From Deltaproteobacteria bacterium (GTDB taxonomy: Bacteria; Desulfobacterota; Binatia; UBA1149; SPBQ01), in the NCBI GenBank assembly GCA_029262375.1, contig JAJCZM010000018.1, positions 62,001-126,000 on the forward strand: a stretch of DNA of 64,000 nucleotides, in the 5' to 3' direction. The position numbers and the translations under genes are program-made. The notes beneath the pieces were generated by a model, which was not told the DNA's origin, made no database searches, and saw nothing but the letters and a program-made list of their open reading frames with translations. Shown here one piece after another: positions 43,707 to 51,032 of the stretch (positions are counted from its first letter, which is position 1; every line of letters starts with the position of its first letter).

Positions 43707-44834
43707 CTAAGGCTGATCGAGTAGTTCGCGCACGGCTTCTTCGCGGTTGTAGGCCGCGTCTCCGAAGGCAAGCGCGCTTGCCTTCGCACGCTTGTAGTAA
43801 AGATGGCAGTCGGCTTCCCACGTGAAGCCGAAACCGCCATGGATCTGGATCGATTCGGTCGTAACCCGCGAATAGGCATCGGAGCAGTACGCTTTCGCCA
43901 AGCAGGCCGAGCGGTGCGCATCCGGCTCGTCGTTGTCGATGGCCCAAGCACCGTAGTAGGTCGCTGAACGCGCGCTCTCCAACGCCACGAGCATGTCGGC
44001 ACACTTGTGTTGGATGGCTTGGAACTTGCCGATGGGGCTGCCGAACTGCTCGCGGGTTTTCGCATACTCGACGCTGATCTCGAGCGTGCGCGACATGCCG
44101 CCGCACATCTCTGCCGACAGCGCGATCTTGGCGCGGTCCAGTATGCGCTCGAGCAAGGGCCATCCCTGCCCTACCGTTCCCAACACCGCGTCGGCCGATA
44201 CTTCGACACGATCGAAACGGGCGCTCGCCATGCACCGAGTCCGATCCGTATACGCGATCGCGCCCATGCTCAGGCCGGGCGTGTTCGTTTGAACGAGGAA
44301 CAACGTGTGCGCGCCGCCGACCAACGCCGGCACGATCAGCGCGTCGGCCGACAAGCCGTCGGCAACGAATCGTTTCGTCGCGCTGAGCGTAAATCCGTTC
44401 GCGCTCGATGTCGCGACCGCTTCGATTCCTTCGGGCCCCCAGCTCGCGCTGTCTTCGAGTTGTGCGAGCGCGATGCGCAGTCGCCCATCGGCGATCATCG
44501 GTAGCAGGCGGGTCCTTTGGTCGTCGGTACCCGCGAGCGTGAGCGCCGCACCGCCAATCGCCGTGGTCGAAAACAGCGGCCCGGGCATCAACGCCCGACC
44601 GGTCTCCTCCATGAGCACGGCCAGTTCGACCATGCCGAGGCCCGCGCCGCCGTGCTCGACGTCGCAGGCTAGGCCCGGCCATCCGTTCTCAACAGCCTTC
44701 GTCCAAAGGCGGTCAGCGTAACCACCCGAATCTTCGATCATTTCGCGCAAGCGCTCCATCGAGCATTCGCGCTCGAGCAGGGTCCGAGCGCTGTCACGCA
44801 ATAGGTTCTGTTCTTCTGTGAATCGTACATCCAT
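43707..44834 (-). CDS. acyl-CoA dehydrogenase (FadE28/FadE34-like)
   Basis: A 375-residue acyl-CoA dehydrogenase. REQFGSPIGKFQAIQHKCAD is the FAD helix, and IHGGFGFTWEADCHLYYKRA carries Glu340 in the position used by steroid side-chain dehydrogenases. ATG 44834 (MDVRFTEEQ) is chosen; a longer frame would run through the operator at 44844-44870. It is first in a two-gene unit with the EBP-like isomerase and divergent from the TetR gene, with a 27-bp palindrome between them. Confidence 0.92.
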   Translation of the reverse strand: MDVRFTEEQNLLRDSARTLLERECSMERLREMIEDSGGYADRLWTKAVENGWPGLACDVEHGGAGLGMVELAVLMEETGRALMPGPLFSTTAIGGAALTLAGTDDQRTRLLPMIADGRLRIALAQLEDSASWGPEGIEAVATSSANGFTLSATKRFVADGLSADALIVPALVGGAHTLFLVQTNTPGLSMGAIAYTDRTRCMASARFDRVEVSADAVLGTVGQGWPLLERILDRAKIALSAEMCGGMSRTLEISVEYAKTREQFGSPIGKFQAIQHKCADMLVALESARSATYYGAWAIDNDEPDAHRSACLAKAYCSDAYSRVTTESIQIHGGFGFTWEADCHLYYKRAKASALAFGDAAYNREEAVRELLDQP

Positions 44835-44843
44835 GGTGCAGCT

Positions 44844-44870
44844 CCATATTTGACATATCGTCAAATATGG
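44844..44870. promoter_or_regulatory. operator, TTTGACG-N3-CGTCAAA family (site 5, longest)
   Basis: Core TTTGACA-TAT-CGTCAAA (44849-44865) extended by CCATA/TATGG to a 27-bp inverted repeat with one mismatched pair. It overlaps the promoter of the acyl-CoA dehydrogenase (start 44834) and faces the TetR gene (44947). As the most extended copy and next to a TetR gene, it is the likely autoregulatory site. Confidence 0.85.
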
Positions 44871-44946
44871 CGAAAGTGGCGGCGCTCAAAGCGACTCCGG
44901 TGCCCTCGCGGCGCGCCGCACTCGATTGGGTATCGGAGCGACTGGC

Positions 44947-45600
44947 GTGGCGAAAGCCGAGGACATCGAAAGCGTCACTGCGCAGACCGGGCGACCACTC
45001 GGACCACGCGCACTGAAGACACGCGAGCGTCTCATGGATGCAACCGCCGAGCTTCTCGAAGAGCGCAGCCTGCTCGACATCTCCGTCGTCGACATCGCAC
45101 GCAAGGTCGGGACTTCGCCCGCCACCTTCTATCATTACTTCAAAGACGTCGAAGAAGTCACGGTGCATCTGGCCGACCGCGCGGCCGACGAGATGCCCGC
45201 AGTGCTCGATCTCATCGACGGCAGCTGGGAAGGCGACGCGGGGCTCGCGCGCGCGCGCAACATCGTCGACGCGTTCATCTCGCACTGGGACACCCACCAC
45301 GCGGTCCTGCAACTACGCAACCTCGGTGCCGACCGCGGCGACAAGCGATTCATTCGCATTCGGCGCGATGCGCTCGGGCCGGTTCTCGATCGCTTCGCCG
45401 AGCAAATTTCCGAGGCGCAGAAGGCCGGTCATCTGCCTGCATCGCTGCACCCCTACATCGCAGCAGCGGCGCTCGGATCGATCCTCGAGAGACTATCGGC
45501 CTACCACAAAGAACTGACTCACTTCGGCGCGAGCCGAGAGGACGTCGTCGAGACCTGCGCAATTCTGATCTTTCGCACCCTCACCGGCACGAATTCTTGA
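44947..45600 (+). CDS. TetR-family regulator, probable master of the TTTGACG regulon
   Basis: A 217-residue TetR protein: helix-turn-helix at about 46-65 (SVVDIARKVGTSPATFYHYF), then a helical effector domain. GTG 44947 is chosen because GGAG lies 8 nt upstream; an in-frame TTG at 44926 is weaker. Its divergent promoter holds the longest copy of the palindrome found at five promoters in this window, so it is the best candidate for the shared repressor (inference from position). KstR-type steroid regulators are also TetR proteins, but their published operator differs. A CoA-ester ligand is plausible. Confidence 0.92.
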   Translation: MAKAEDIESVTAQTGRPLGPRALKTRERLMDATAELLEERSLLDISVVDIARKVGTSPATFYHYFKDVEEVTVHLADRAADEMPAVLDLIDGSWEGDAGLARARNIVDAFISHWDTHHAVLQLRNLGADRGDKRFIRIRRDALGPVLDRFAEQISEAQKAGHLPASLHPYIAAAALGSILERLSAYHKELTHFGASREDVVETCAILIFRTLTGTNS

Positions 45601-45613
45601 GGTAGCAATCAAA

Positions 45614-46714
45614 GTGAGCCGAAGCGCGGACACATCCTCAGCATTCTTCGGTGGCGCGAGCGGCTTTGCTGCGGTGGCCGATCGCATCGCCATGTTCGCC
45701 GCAAGGCGCTTCGTGGATATGGCGGTGATGCCGCGCGCCGACCAACTCGACACGGTCCGACGTACGGCCGAATTCTACACGCGCAGCGAATTTCTCGACG
45801 ATCCGCGACGATTTTTTCCTTTCCTCGACGCACCGGTGCCCGCACCGCAAGCGTTGGCCGATCACCGCGATCCCGGCGCCGGCGCAACACGACGCCTGGC
45901 GATTCGCTTCGAAAGTCCGTATCAGCCGCTCAACCCGCAGGCCGTACCGATCCTGCGAGCGTTCGAAGAGAACCGTGTCGTCCATTCGCAGTGGCGCATG
46001 CACGACGGCAACAACCCGCGCAGGACGGTGATCGCGCTGCATGGGTTCGCCACCGGATCGCCGCGTGCCGACGAAGCGATGTTGCTCGTTCCCGGACTCT
46101 ACGAAGCTGGCCTGGACGTCGCGTTCACGACCTTCCCCCTGCACGGCAAGCGCGGCCCGGCGGGCCTGCGACTATCGGGTAGCGCGTTCATCGTTCCCGA
46201 CCTGCGGGTCATCAACGAATGCGTCGCACAGGCCGTCCACGATCTCGCCGCGCTGATTTCGTGGCTCAAGAGCCGCGGCGTTCCCGAGGTGGGTATCATC
46301 GGCGTGAGTCTCGGCGGCTATCTCGCAGCGCTCGCGGCCGAGTTGCTCGACGACTTGGACTTCGTGATCGCGATGGCGGCGCCGGCGAGTTTCGGCGATC
46401 TCGGCTACGACTTCATGTCGAACAGCAGTCACTTTCGTGCGAACTCTAGCGTCATGTTCGGTCGCGAGGAACTGAATTCCTTCTTTCGAGTTCACTGCCC
46501 ACTCGCCCACCCCGCACCGAGTTCGAACGAGCGTTTGATGCTGGTGTCGGGTGACGGCGATCGGATCGTTCCTCGACATCACACCGACCAGCTCACCGAA
46601 CATTGGAATTCGCCGCGCGCCTACGCCGCACCCGCCGGGCATCTCATCCCAGTAGGACGCCGCCAGACCACCAACGCCGTCGTGCAGTTCTTGCGAGACA
46701 TCCACGCCGTCTAG
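45614..46714 (+). CDS. alpha/beta hydrolase
   Basis: A 366-residue hydrolase. VIALHGFATGS gives the oxyanion region, IGVSLGGYLAALAA the nucleophile Ser elbow, GDGDRIVPRHH the Asp, and APAGHL the His. An extra N-terminal ~120 residues (ARRFVDMAVMPRADQLD...) may form a lid or dimer face. GTG start, 13 bp after the TetR stop, so co-transcribed with the regulator. It probably cleaves an ester or thioester in the same pathway, possibly producing or removing the regulator's ligand. Confidence 0.88.
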   Translation: MSRSADTSSAFFGGASGFAAVADRIAMFAARRFVDMAVMPRADQLDTVRRTAEFYTRSEFLDDPRRFFPFLDAPVPAPQALADHRDPGAGATRRLAIRFESPYQPLNPQAVPILRAFEENRVVHSQWRMHDGNNPRRTVIALHGFATGSPRADEAMLLVPGLYEAGLDVAFTTFPLHGKRGPAGLRLSGSAFIVPDLRVINECVAQAVHDLAALISWLKSRGVPEVGIIGVSLGGYLAALAAELLDDLDFVIAMAAPASFGDLGYDFMSNSSHFRANSSVMFGREELNSFFRVHCPLAHPAPSSNERLMLVSGDGDRIVPRHHTDQLTEHWNSPRAYAAPAGHLIPVGRRQTTNAVVQFLRDIHAV

Positions 46715-46742
46715 CGGGCCGCGGTCAGCTAGACGCCGTGTA

Positions 46743-47216
46743 TCAGATCGCCCGCAGTCCTTCGCCGCGCTCGCCGTCGCGCAGCAGTCGTGCGATCTCG
46801 GCGACTTCTTGGCGCACCGACGCCTGCCACCAGCGCGCAATACACACGTCGTGTAGCCAACCGAGGGGGCCCCAACCGAAATCGACCTCTTCGACGTGCG
46901 TGATCCGCGTACCGCCCTCGATCTCTTCGATATCGAACCACGCCGACAGGCCGCGGATGAATCCGTGTTCGAGCGTTACGTCGATGCGATGCGGAATGCG
47001 CCAACGATAGCGCGTGATCACCGAGCCTTTCGCGAAGCCGAGTCCCAGGAAGGTGCCGTCTTCGCGGGCGATCATCCCGTCGCTGGTATCTGCAAGCTTG
47101 GTGACCCAGATGATCTTGGTATCCGCTTTCGTGTACTGCGCCGGGTCAATGACGAAATCGAAAACGTCCTGAGGTGTGACGCCGTGGATGACTTCGGTTC
47201 CCTCGCCGCGAATCAT
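46743..47216 (-). CDS. SRPBCC-fold protein (polyketide cyclase/lipid-binding type)
   Basis: A 157-residue START/Bet v1-like fold: TEVIHGVTPQDVFDFVIDP at the N-terminus, ITRYRWRIPHRIDVTLEHG strand region, and a long C-terminal helix ending RQEVAEIARLL. Such proteins hold a hydrophobic ligand in a deep pocket. No catalytic residues can be named. Divergent from the alcohol dehydrogenase with 71 bp between, and convergent with the hydrolase gene. Confidence 0.8.
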   Translation of the reverse strand: MIRGEGTEVIHGVTPQDVFDFVIDPAQYTKADTKIIWVTKLADTSDGMIAREDGTFLGLGFAKGSVITRYRWRIPHRIDVTLEHGFIRGLSAWFDIEEIEGGTRITHVEEVDFGWGPLGWLHDVCIARWWQASVRQEVAEIARLLRDGERGEGLRAI

Positions 47217-47287
47217 GCCTCAACCTAGCGCAGCGCTTGCCTTGGCCCAAGCGATCCGGTCAGGTCCGATGCGGTTCGAATTCGCGC

Positions 47288-48544
47288 ATGAAAGCACTTC
47301 AATTTCATTACAGCCTGGCGCGACTGGCAGCGACGAAGATCTTCGGCGTTTTCAATCCCAATATACACACCAGTGCGATCGCACCGATCCGCTTGGACGA
47401 CATCGAAGAGATCGAGCTCCCCGCCGACGACTGGGTTCGCGTGCGTACGGACCTGGCCGGTGTCTGCGGCTCGGATCTCAAAGAGGTCATGCTCAACGGC
47501 GCGCTCGACAATCCGCTCACGTCGCTGATCTCTTTCCCACATGTGCTCGGTCACGAAGCCATGGGCACCGTCGAAGAGGTCGGCCCGGGGGCCGTCGACG
47601 ACCACAGCGTCGGCGACCGCGTGATCCTCAACCCCTGGTTGTCTTGTGCGCCTCGCGGCATCGATCCGATGTGCTCGGCCTGCATCGACGGTGACTACAC
47701 GTTGTGCCGCAACTTCGATGGCGGTCGCTTGCCGACTGGAATTCACGTCGGCAACAACGCCGGCGTTCCCGGCGCTTTCGCTCGATCTTTCGTCGCGCAC
47801 CGGTCTCAGCTCATCCGAGTACCTGACTGCGTGTCGGACGAGGCGGCGGTGTTGGCCGACCCTTTCGCCGTATCGTTGCATTCCGTGCTGCGCCGCCCGC
47901 CCTCACCCGGCGAGCCGGTATTGATCTACGGACTCGGAACGCTCGGATTGTGCGCGGTGGCGGCGGTGAAACGCCTGTACCCCGACACCCCGATCTACTG
48001 CGTCGGCCGACATCCGCAGCAGATCGCGTTGGCACGCAAGCTCGGAGCCGACGAGTTCGTCAGCGGCACTCCGAAGGAAATCATCGAACGCATCGCCGAG
48101 CTCACCGGCGCAAAGATCATGACGCCGTGGAACGGACTGCCCAGGACTCCGTGGAACGGACTACCATGGATGCTCGACGGCGTCGGCGTCGTGTACGACA
48201 CGGTAGGCTCGCCCGAAACGGTGGAGATCGGCATTCGCGTCGCGAAGACGCACGGCTCGGTCGTCGTATCGGGCGTGGAAGCGCCCAAGCGGTTCGAATG
48301 GACGCCGATCTATTTCAAGGAAGTAGACATCACCGGCTCGAATGCGTTCGCGGTCGAAGAGATCGACGGTGTCCGCAAGCATGCGATGCAATGGTACGTA
48401 GAAATGTGCGAGGACGGGCTCGACGTCACGGATCTCGTCACGCACCGGTTCGCGCTCACCGACTGGCGCGAAGCGTTTGCCACCCTCATGAACAAGGGCA
48501 AGACCGGCGCCTTGAAGATCGTACTCGATCCTCAGGCCGGCTGA
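47288..48544 (+). CDS. zinc-dependent alcohol dehydrogenase (MDR family)
   Basis: A 418-residue medium-chain dehydrogenase. Cys60 (GVCGSD) and His89-Glu90 (LGHEA) bind the catalytic zinc, Cys120, Cys129, Cys132 and Cys140 the structural zinc, and GLGTLG at 215-220 the NAD(P). Longer than the usual ~350 residues, partly from inserts. Around residue 280 an in-frame 24-bp duplication (48122-48169) encodes TPWNGLPR-TPWNGLPW. It oxidises an alcohol or reduces an aldehyde/ketone; substrate unknown. ATG 47288 begins MKALQFHYS, a normal family start. Confidence 0.92.
   Translation: MKALQFHYSLARLAATKIFGVFNPNIHTSAIAPIRLDDIEEIELPADDWVRVRTDLAGVCGSDLKEVMLNGALDNPLTSLISFPHVLGHEAMGTVEEVGPGAVDDHSVGDRVILNPWLSCAPRGIDPMCSACIDGDYTLCRNFDGGRLPTGIHVGNNAGVPGAFARSFVAHRSQLIRVPDCVSDEAAVLADPFAVSLHSVLRRPPSPGEPVLIYGLGTLGLCAVAAVKRLYPDTPIYCVGRHPQQIALARKLGADEFVSGTPKEIIERIAELTGAKIMTPWNGLPRTPWNGLPWMLDGVGVVYDTVGSPETVEIGIRVAKTHGSVVVSGVEAPKRFEWTPIYFKEVDITGSNAFAVEEIDGVRKHAMQWYVEMCEDGLDVTDLVTHRFALTDWREAFATLMNKGKTGALKIVLDPQAG
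48122..48169. repeat. in-frame 24-bp tandem duplication in alcohol dehydrogenase gene
   Basis: ACGCCGTGGAACGGACTGCC.. is followed by a near-identical second copy with four differences, adding eight residues (TPWNGLPR/W) in the cofactor domain. Confidence 0.85.
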
Positions 48545-50833
48545 CTATTCGCAGCTGTTCGGCCGCGATGCGTTTTTCGATTTGAACTGACCGTTGCCCG
48601 AAGAGGATGCGCCCGTGCCCGCATCCTTCGTCACTTCGCCGCCCGCCGACGAAAACAAACAGTACTGGATTTCTTGGAGTCCACCGATGCGCAACGAAAC
48701 GGTGAGGTCGCCCTGTGTGGCTTCATCGAGCGAGAACGTCATTCCCGAACCGCCGCAGTTCGCTTTGACGAGCTTGCCCGGTTTGATCTGCACCGACTTG
48801 CAGGGGCCGCTCCCCTGCTGTGAGTCCTTGTACTTGTAGCCCTTCGAGCCCGCAGGATTGCCGACCCCCTGCCAGTTGCCGGCCGGCAACGGCATGATCT
48901 GCTCTTCCGTCGTCGCCGGGTTGAGAAGTCGCAGCTCGCCACCGACCACGCTCGGATCGAAGGCGGCCTCCGGATTGAGCGCATGCGTCGCGTCCTTCGC
49001 GAGCGCAATGAGTTTGCGTTTGCTCGTATCCGACGCGCGATCCTTCACCAACAGCTTCTTGCCGATGAGATTGGCAGGGCATCCAGCGGTGGCGATCGCG
49101 CAGAACGCCATCACATCGTGCGGCACGTTCGACGTCACGTTGGACGGGCTCGTCGGGTTGTCGTTGCGTGCACCGATGCCGCCGCCGACGATGAGCGTGC
49201 CGTCGATCACCGTCGATGCAGACGCCACAGCGAAGCCGACCGAGTGTTGCTGGATCTTCGAACCGGTGGCAGCGTCGTAGACACGTAGACGACCGGGCGG
49301 AAAAACGTTGCCCACGAACACGTACCCCGGGATGGCGCTCGTCGGCGCAAAACTCGAATCGGCGACCGGTCCTTCGGCGGTGTTTTGCCAAACGATCGAA
49401 CCGTCATCGAGATGGAGTGCATGCACCGTCGGTTGCTGGGGATTGAGGGGATCGAACCCCGGGGCAGTGCTGATGAAGACGCGCTTGCCGACTTCATCGA
49501 CGGACGGCGTCCCGATAATACCGCCGGCTGCGCCCCCCGCGACCAAGTTCGTAGACCAGTACGGCAGCAAGCTCGGATCGACATCGTTCCACGCAACGCC
49601 GGAAACTTCGTTCACCCCATCACGATCGAGGACATAGTACGTGCCGTCTTTGTTGCCGATGCCGACGACTTCACGCGAGCCTGCACCGAAGTCGATGGTA
49701 AACAGCTGCGGCGTCGCACCGAAGGCCAAATCGTCGTTGTCGACCTCGCGCGGCCGCCATCGCCAGGCCGGCGTGCCGTCGTAGTTCAGTGCGAACAGCG
49801 CCTCGTCGTAGGCGGGCATCGGCGGCGGCGGGATAGATGTAGCGCCGTCGTTGTCGGTGTCGCAGTTACTCGAAGCGAGATAGATGAGCTGGCGCACGTC
49901 GTCTACCGCGGGCGACGCCCACACATTGCCGCAGCCGGTTGGAGTGCGATCGGTATTGCAGCCCGAGCGTGTGGCGAGAAATCCGGCGGGAAGCCCGAGT
50001 TCCAATTCGCTGTGGTAGCCGTCGTAGCGGCGAATGTTGTCGCCGGGATCCGGCTCGCAGGGCGTGCCGGACTCCAGATCGAAGAACCACAACATGCGGC
50101 CGTCGTTGACGTCGAGCGCGTACACGCCGCCTTTGCCGGTCGCGACGTCGTCGGTGTCCATTCCGAAGATGACCTTGGCGTCGACGACGATGGGGCTGGA
50201 GATGATCTCGTTGCGCTCGTTGTCGAACGCGCAGGTCGCGGGCGGGTCGAGGCAACCGGTGCCTGCGTCGAAACGCCAGATTTCGATCCCTGTCGCGGCA
50301 TCGAGCGAGAGCAGCGTTTGCCCGGATCCGTAAAAGATACGCGGGTTGCCGCCGACGTCTTCGAAGTGCACCGAGCCCGCGTTCGGGTAGGACACACCGG
50401 TTTGATCGCCGAGCGCAGCCATCCAGACGAGCGAGCCGTCGGCCACGCGCAGGGCGTACATGAATCCATCCCACGACTGGACGAAGGCGACGGCCGTCGG
50501 CCCTTCACCGAGGATATTCACTTCGGCGACCGTCGCGGCCGCCGTTACGATGGCGCCGGTCGGGAACGCCCACTTCACACCGAGACGATCGATGCTCGCC
50601 GCGCTGATCGCCGTTTCGCCGCCGTTGTAGAACAGCCTCGCCGCGCTGCCGCCGTAGGTCGGCCAGTCGGTTGCGGGAACGCTCGTGCTCACGAGCCCCA
50701 CGAGCAATGCCGCGAGCGATACGATCCCCAGCGTTTTGGTCAGCTGTTTGGCCGGCTGCATGGCCGGCCGCCTAATTAGCGAGTTCAGCGCGTTCAGCGC
50801 GTTCAGCGAGTTCAGCGGTTTCGGCGGTTTCAT
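48545..50833 (-). CDS. secreted PQQ-type beta-propeller protein
   Basis: A 762-residue exported protein. After a signal peptide (about 30-52, KTLGIVSLAALLVGLVS) comes a quinoprotein-like propeller of repeats such as GFMYALRVADGSLVWMAALG, LLSLDAATGIEIWRFD, GGVYALDVNDGRMLWFFDLE and HALHLDDGSIVWQN. It is akin to polyvinyl-alcohol and alcohol dehydrogenases that use PQQ, but no heme c site (CxxCH) is present. The last ~150 residues form a separate beta-rich Cys-bearing domain (GKKLLVKDRASDTSKRKL ... GYKYKDSQQGSGPCK). GGGGAG 7 nt before ATG 50833 supports that start; the N-terminus then contains repeat-coded NSLNALNALNSL. Function of this propeller is not proven. Confidence 0.85.
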   Translation of the reverse strand: MKPPKPLNSLNALNALNSLIRRPAMQPAKQLTKTLGIVSLAALLVGLVSTSVPATDWPTYGGSAARLFYNGGETAISAASIDRLGVKWAFPTGAIVTAAATVAEVNILGEGPTAVAFVQSWDGFMYALRVADGSLVWMAALGDQTGVSYPNAGSVHFEDVGGNPRIFYGSGQTLLSLDAATGIEIWRFDAGTGCLDPPATCAFDNERNEIISSPIVVDAKVIFGMDTDDVATGKGGVYALDVNDGRMLWFFDLESGTPCEPDPGDNIRRYDGYHSELELGLPAGFLATRSGCNTDRTPTGCGNVWASPAVDDVRQLIYLASSNCDTDNDGATSIPPPPMPAYDEALFALNYDGTPAWRWRPREVDNDDLAFGATPQLFTIDFGAGSREVVGIGNKDGTYYVLDRDGVNEVSGVAWNDVDPSLLPYWSTNLVAGGAAGGIIGTPSVDEVGKRVFISTAPGFDPLNPQQPTVHALHLDDGSIVWQNTAEGPVADSSFAPTSAIPGYVFVGNVFPPGRLRVYDAATGSKIQQHSVGFAVASASTVIDGTLIVGGGIGARNDNPTSPSNVTSNVPHDVMAFCAIATAGCPANLIGKKLLVKDRASDTSKRKLIALAKDATHALNPEAAFDPSVVGGELRLLNPATTEEQIMPLPAGNWQGVGNPAGSKGYKYKDSQQGSGPCKSVQIKPGKLVKANCGGSGMTFSLDEATQGDLTVSLRIGGLQEIQYCLFSSAGGEVTKDAGTGASSSGNGQFKSKNASRPNSCE
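50781..50825. repeat. five 9-bp units in signal-peptide region
   Basis: GAGTTCAGC, GCGTTCAGC twice, GAGTTCAGC, GGTTTCGGC in a row; on the minus strand they encode LNSLNALNAL just ahead of the hydrophobic core of the propeller protein's signal peptide. Confidence 0.85.
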
Positions 50834-51032
50834 CAATACTCCCCGGTGCTCTCGGCCGTCGCCGTCGGAACTGTCCCCCAATTCCGGCGCCTCACCCGGG
50901 TGGGCCCGGCGCACGGCACACGACTGCATACGAAGCTAGTCCCCCGACGAGCCACAGGTCAAGGAGAATTCCCCTACCGTATATCCGCCACAGGCCTTAC
51001 ACTTGGCGCCAGGCACGCGAGGTCCAGAGACA

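Noticed and set aside
42598..44682. A 694-codon minus-strand open frame
   Set aside because: It overlaps the RND transporter, EBP-like and dehydrogenase genes in a different frame and encodes Arg-rich low-complexity sequence typical of GC-rich shadow frames.
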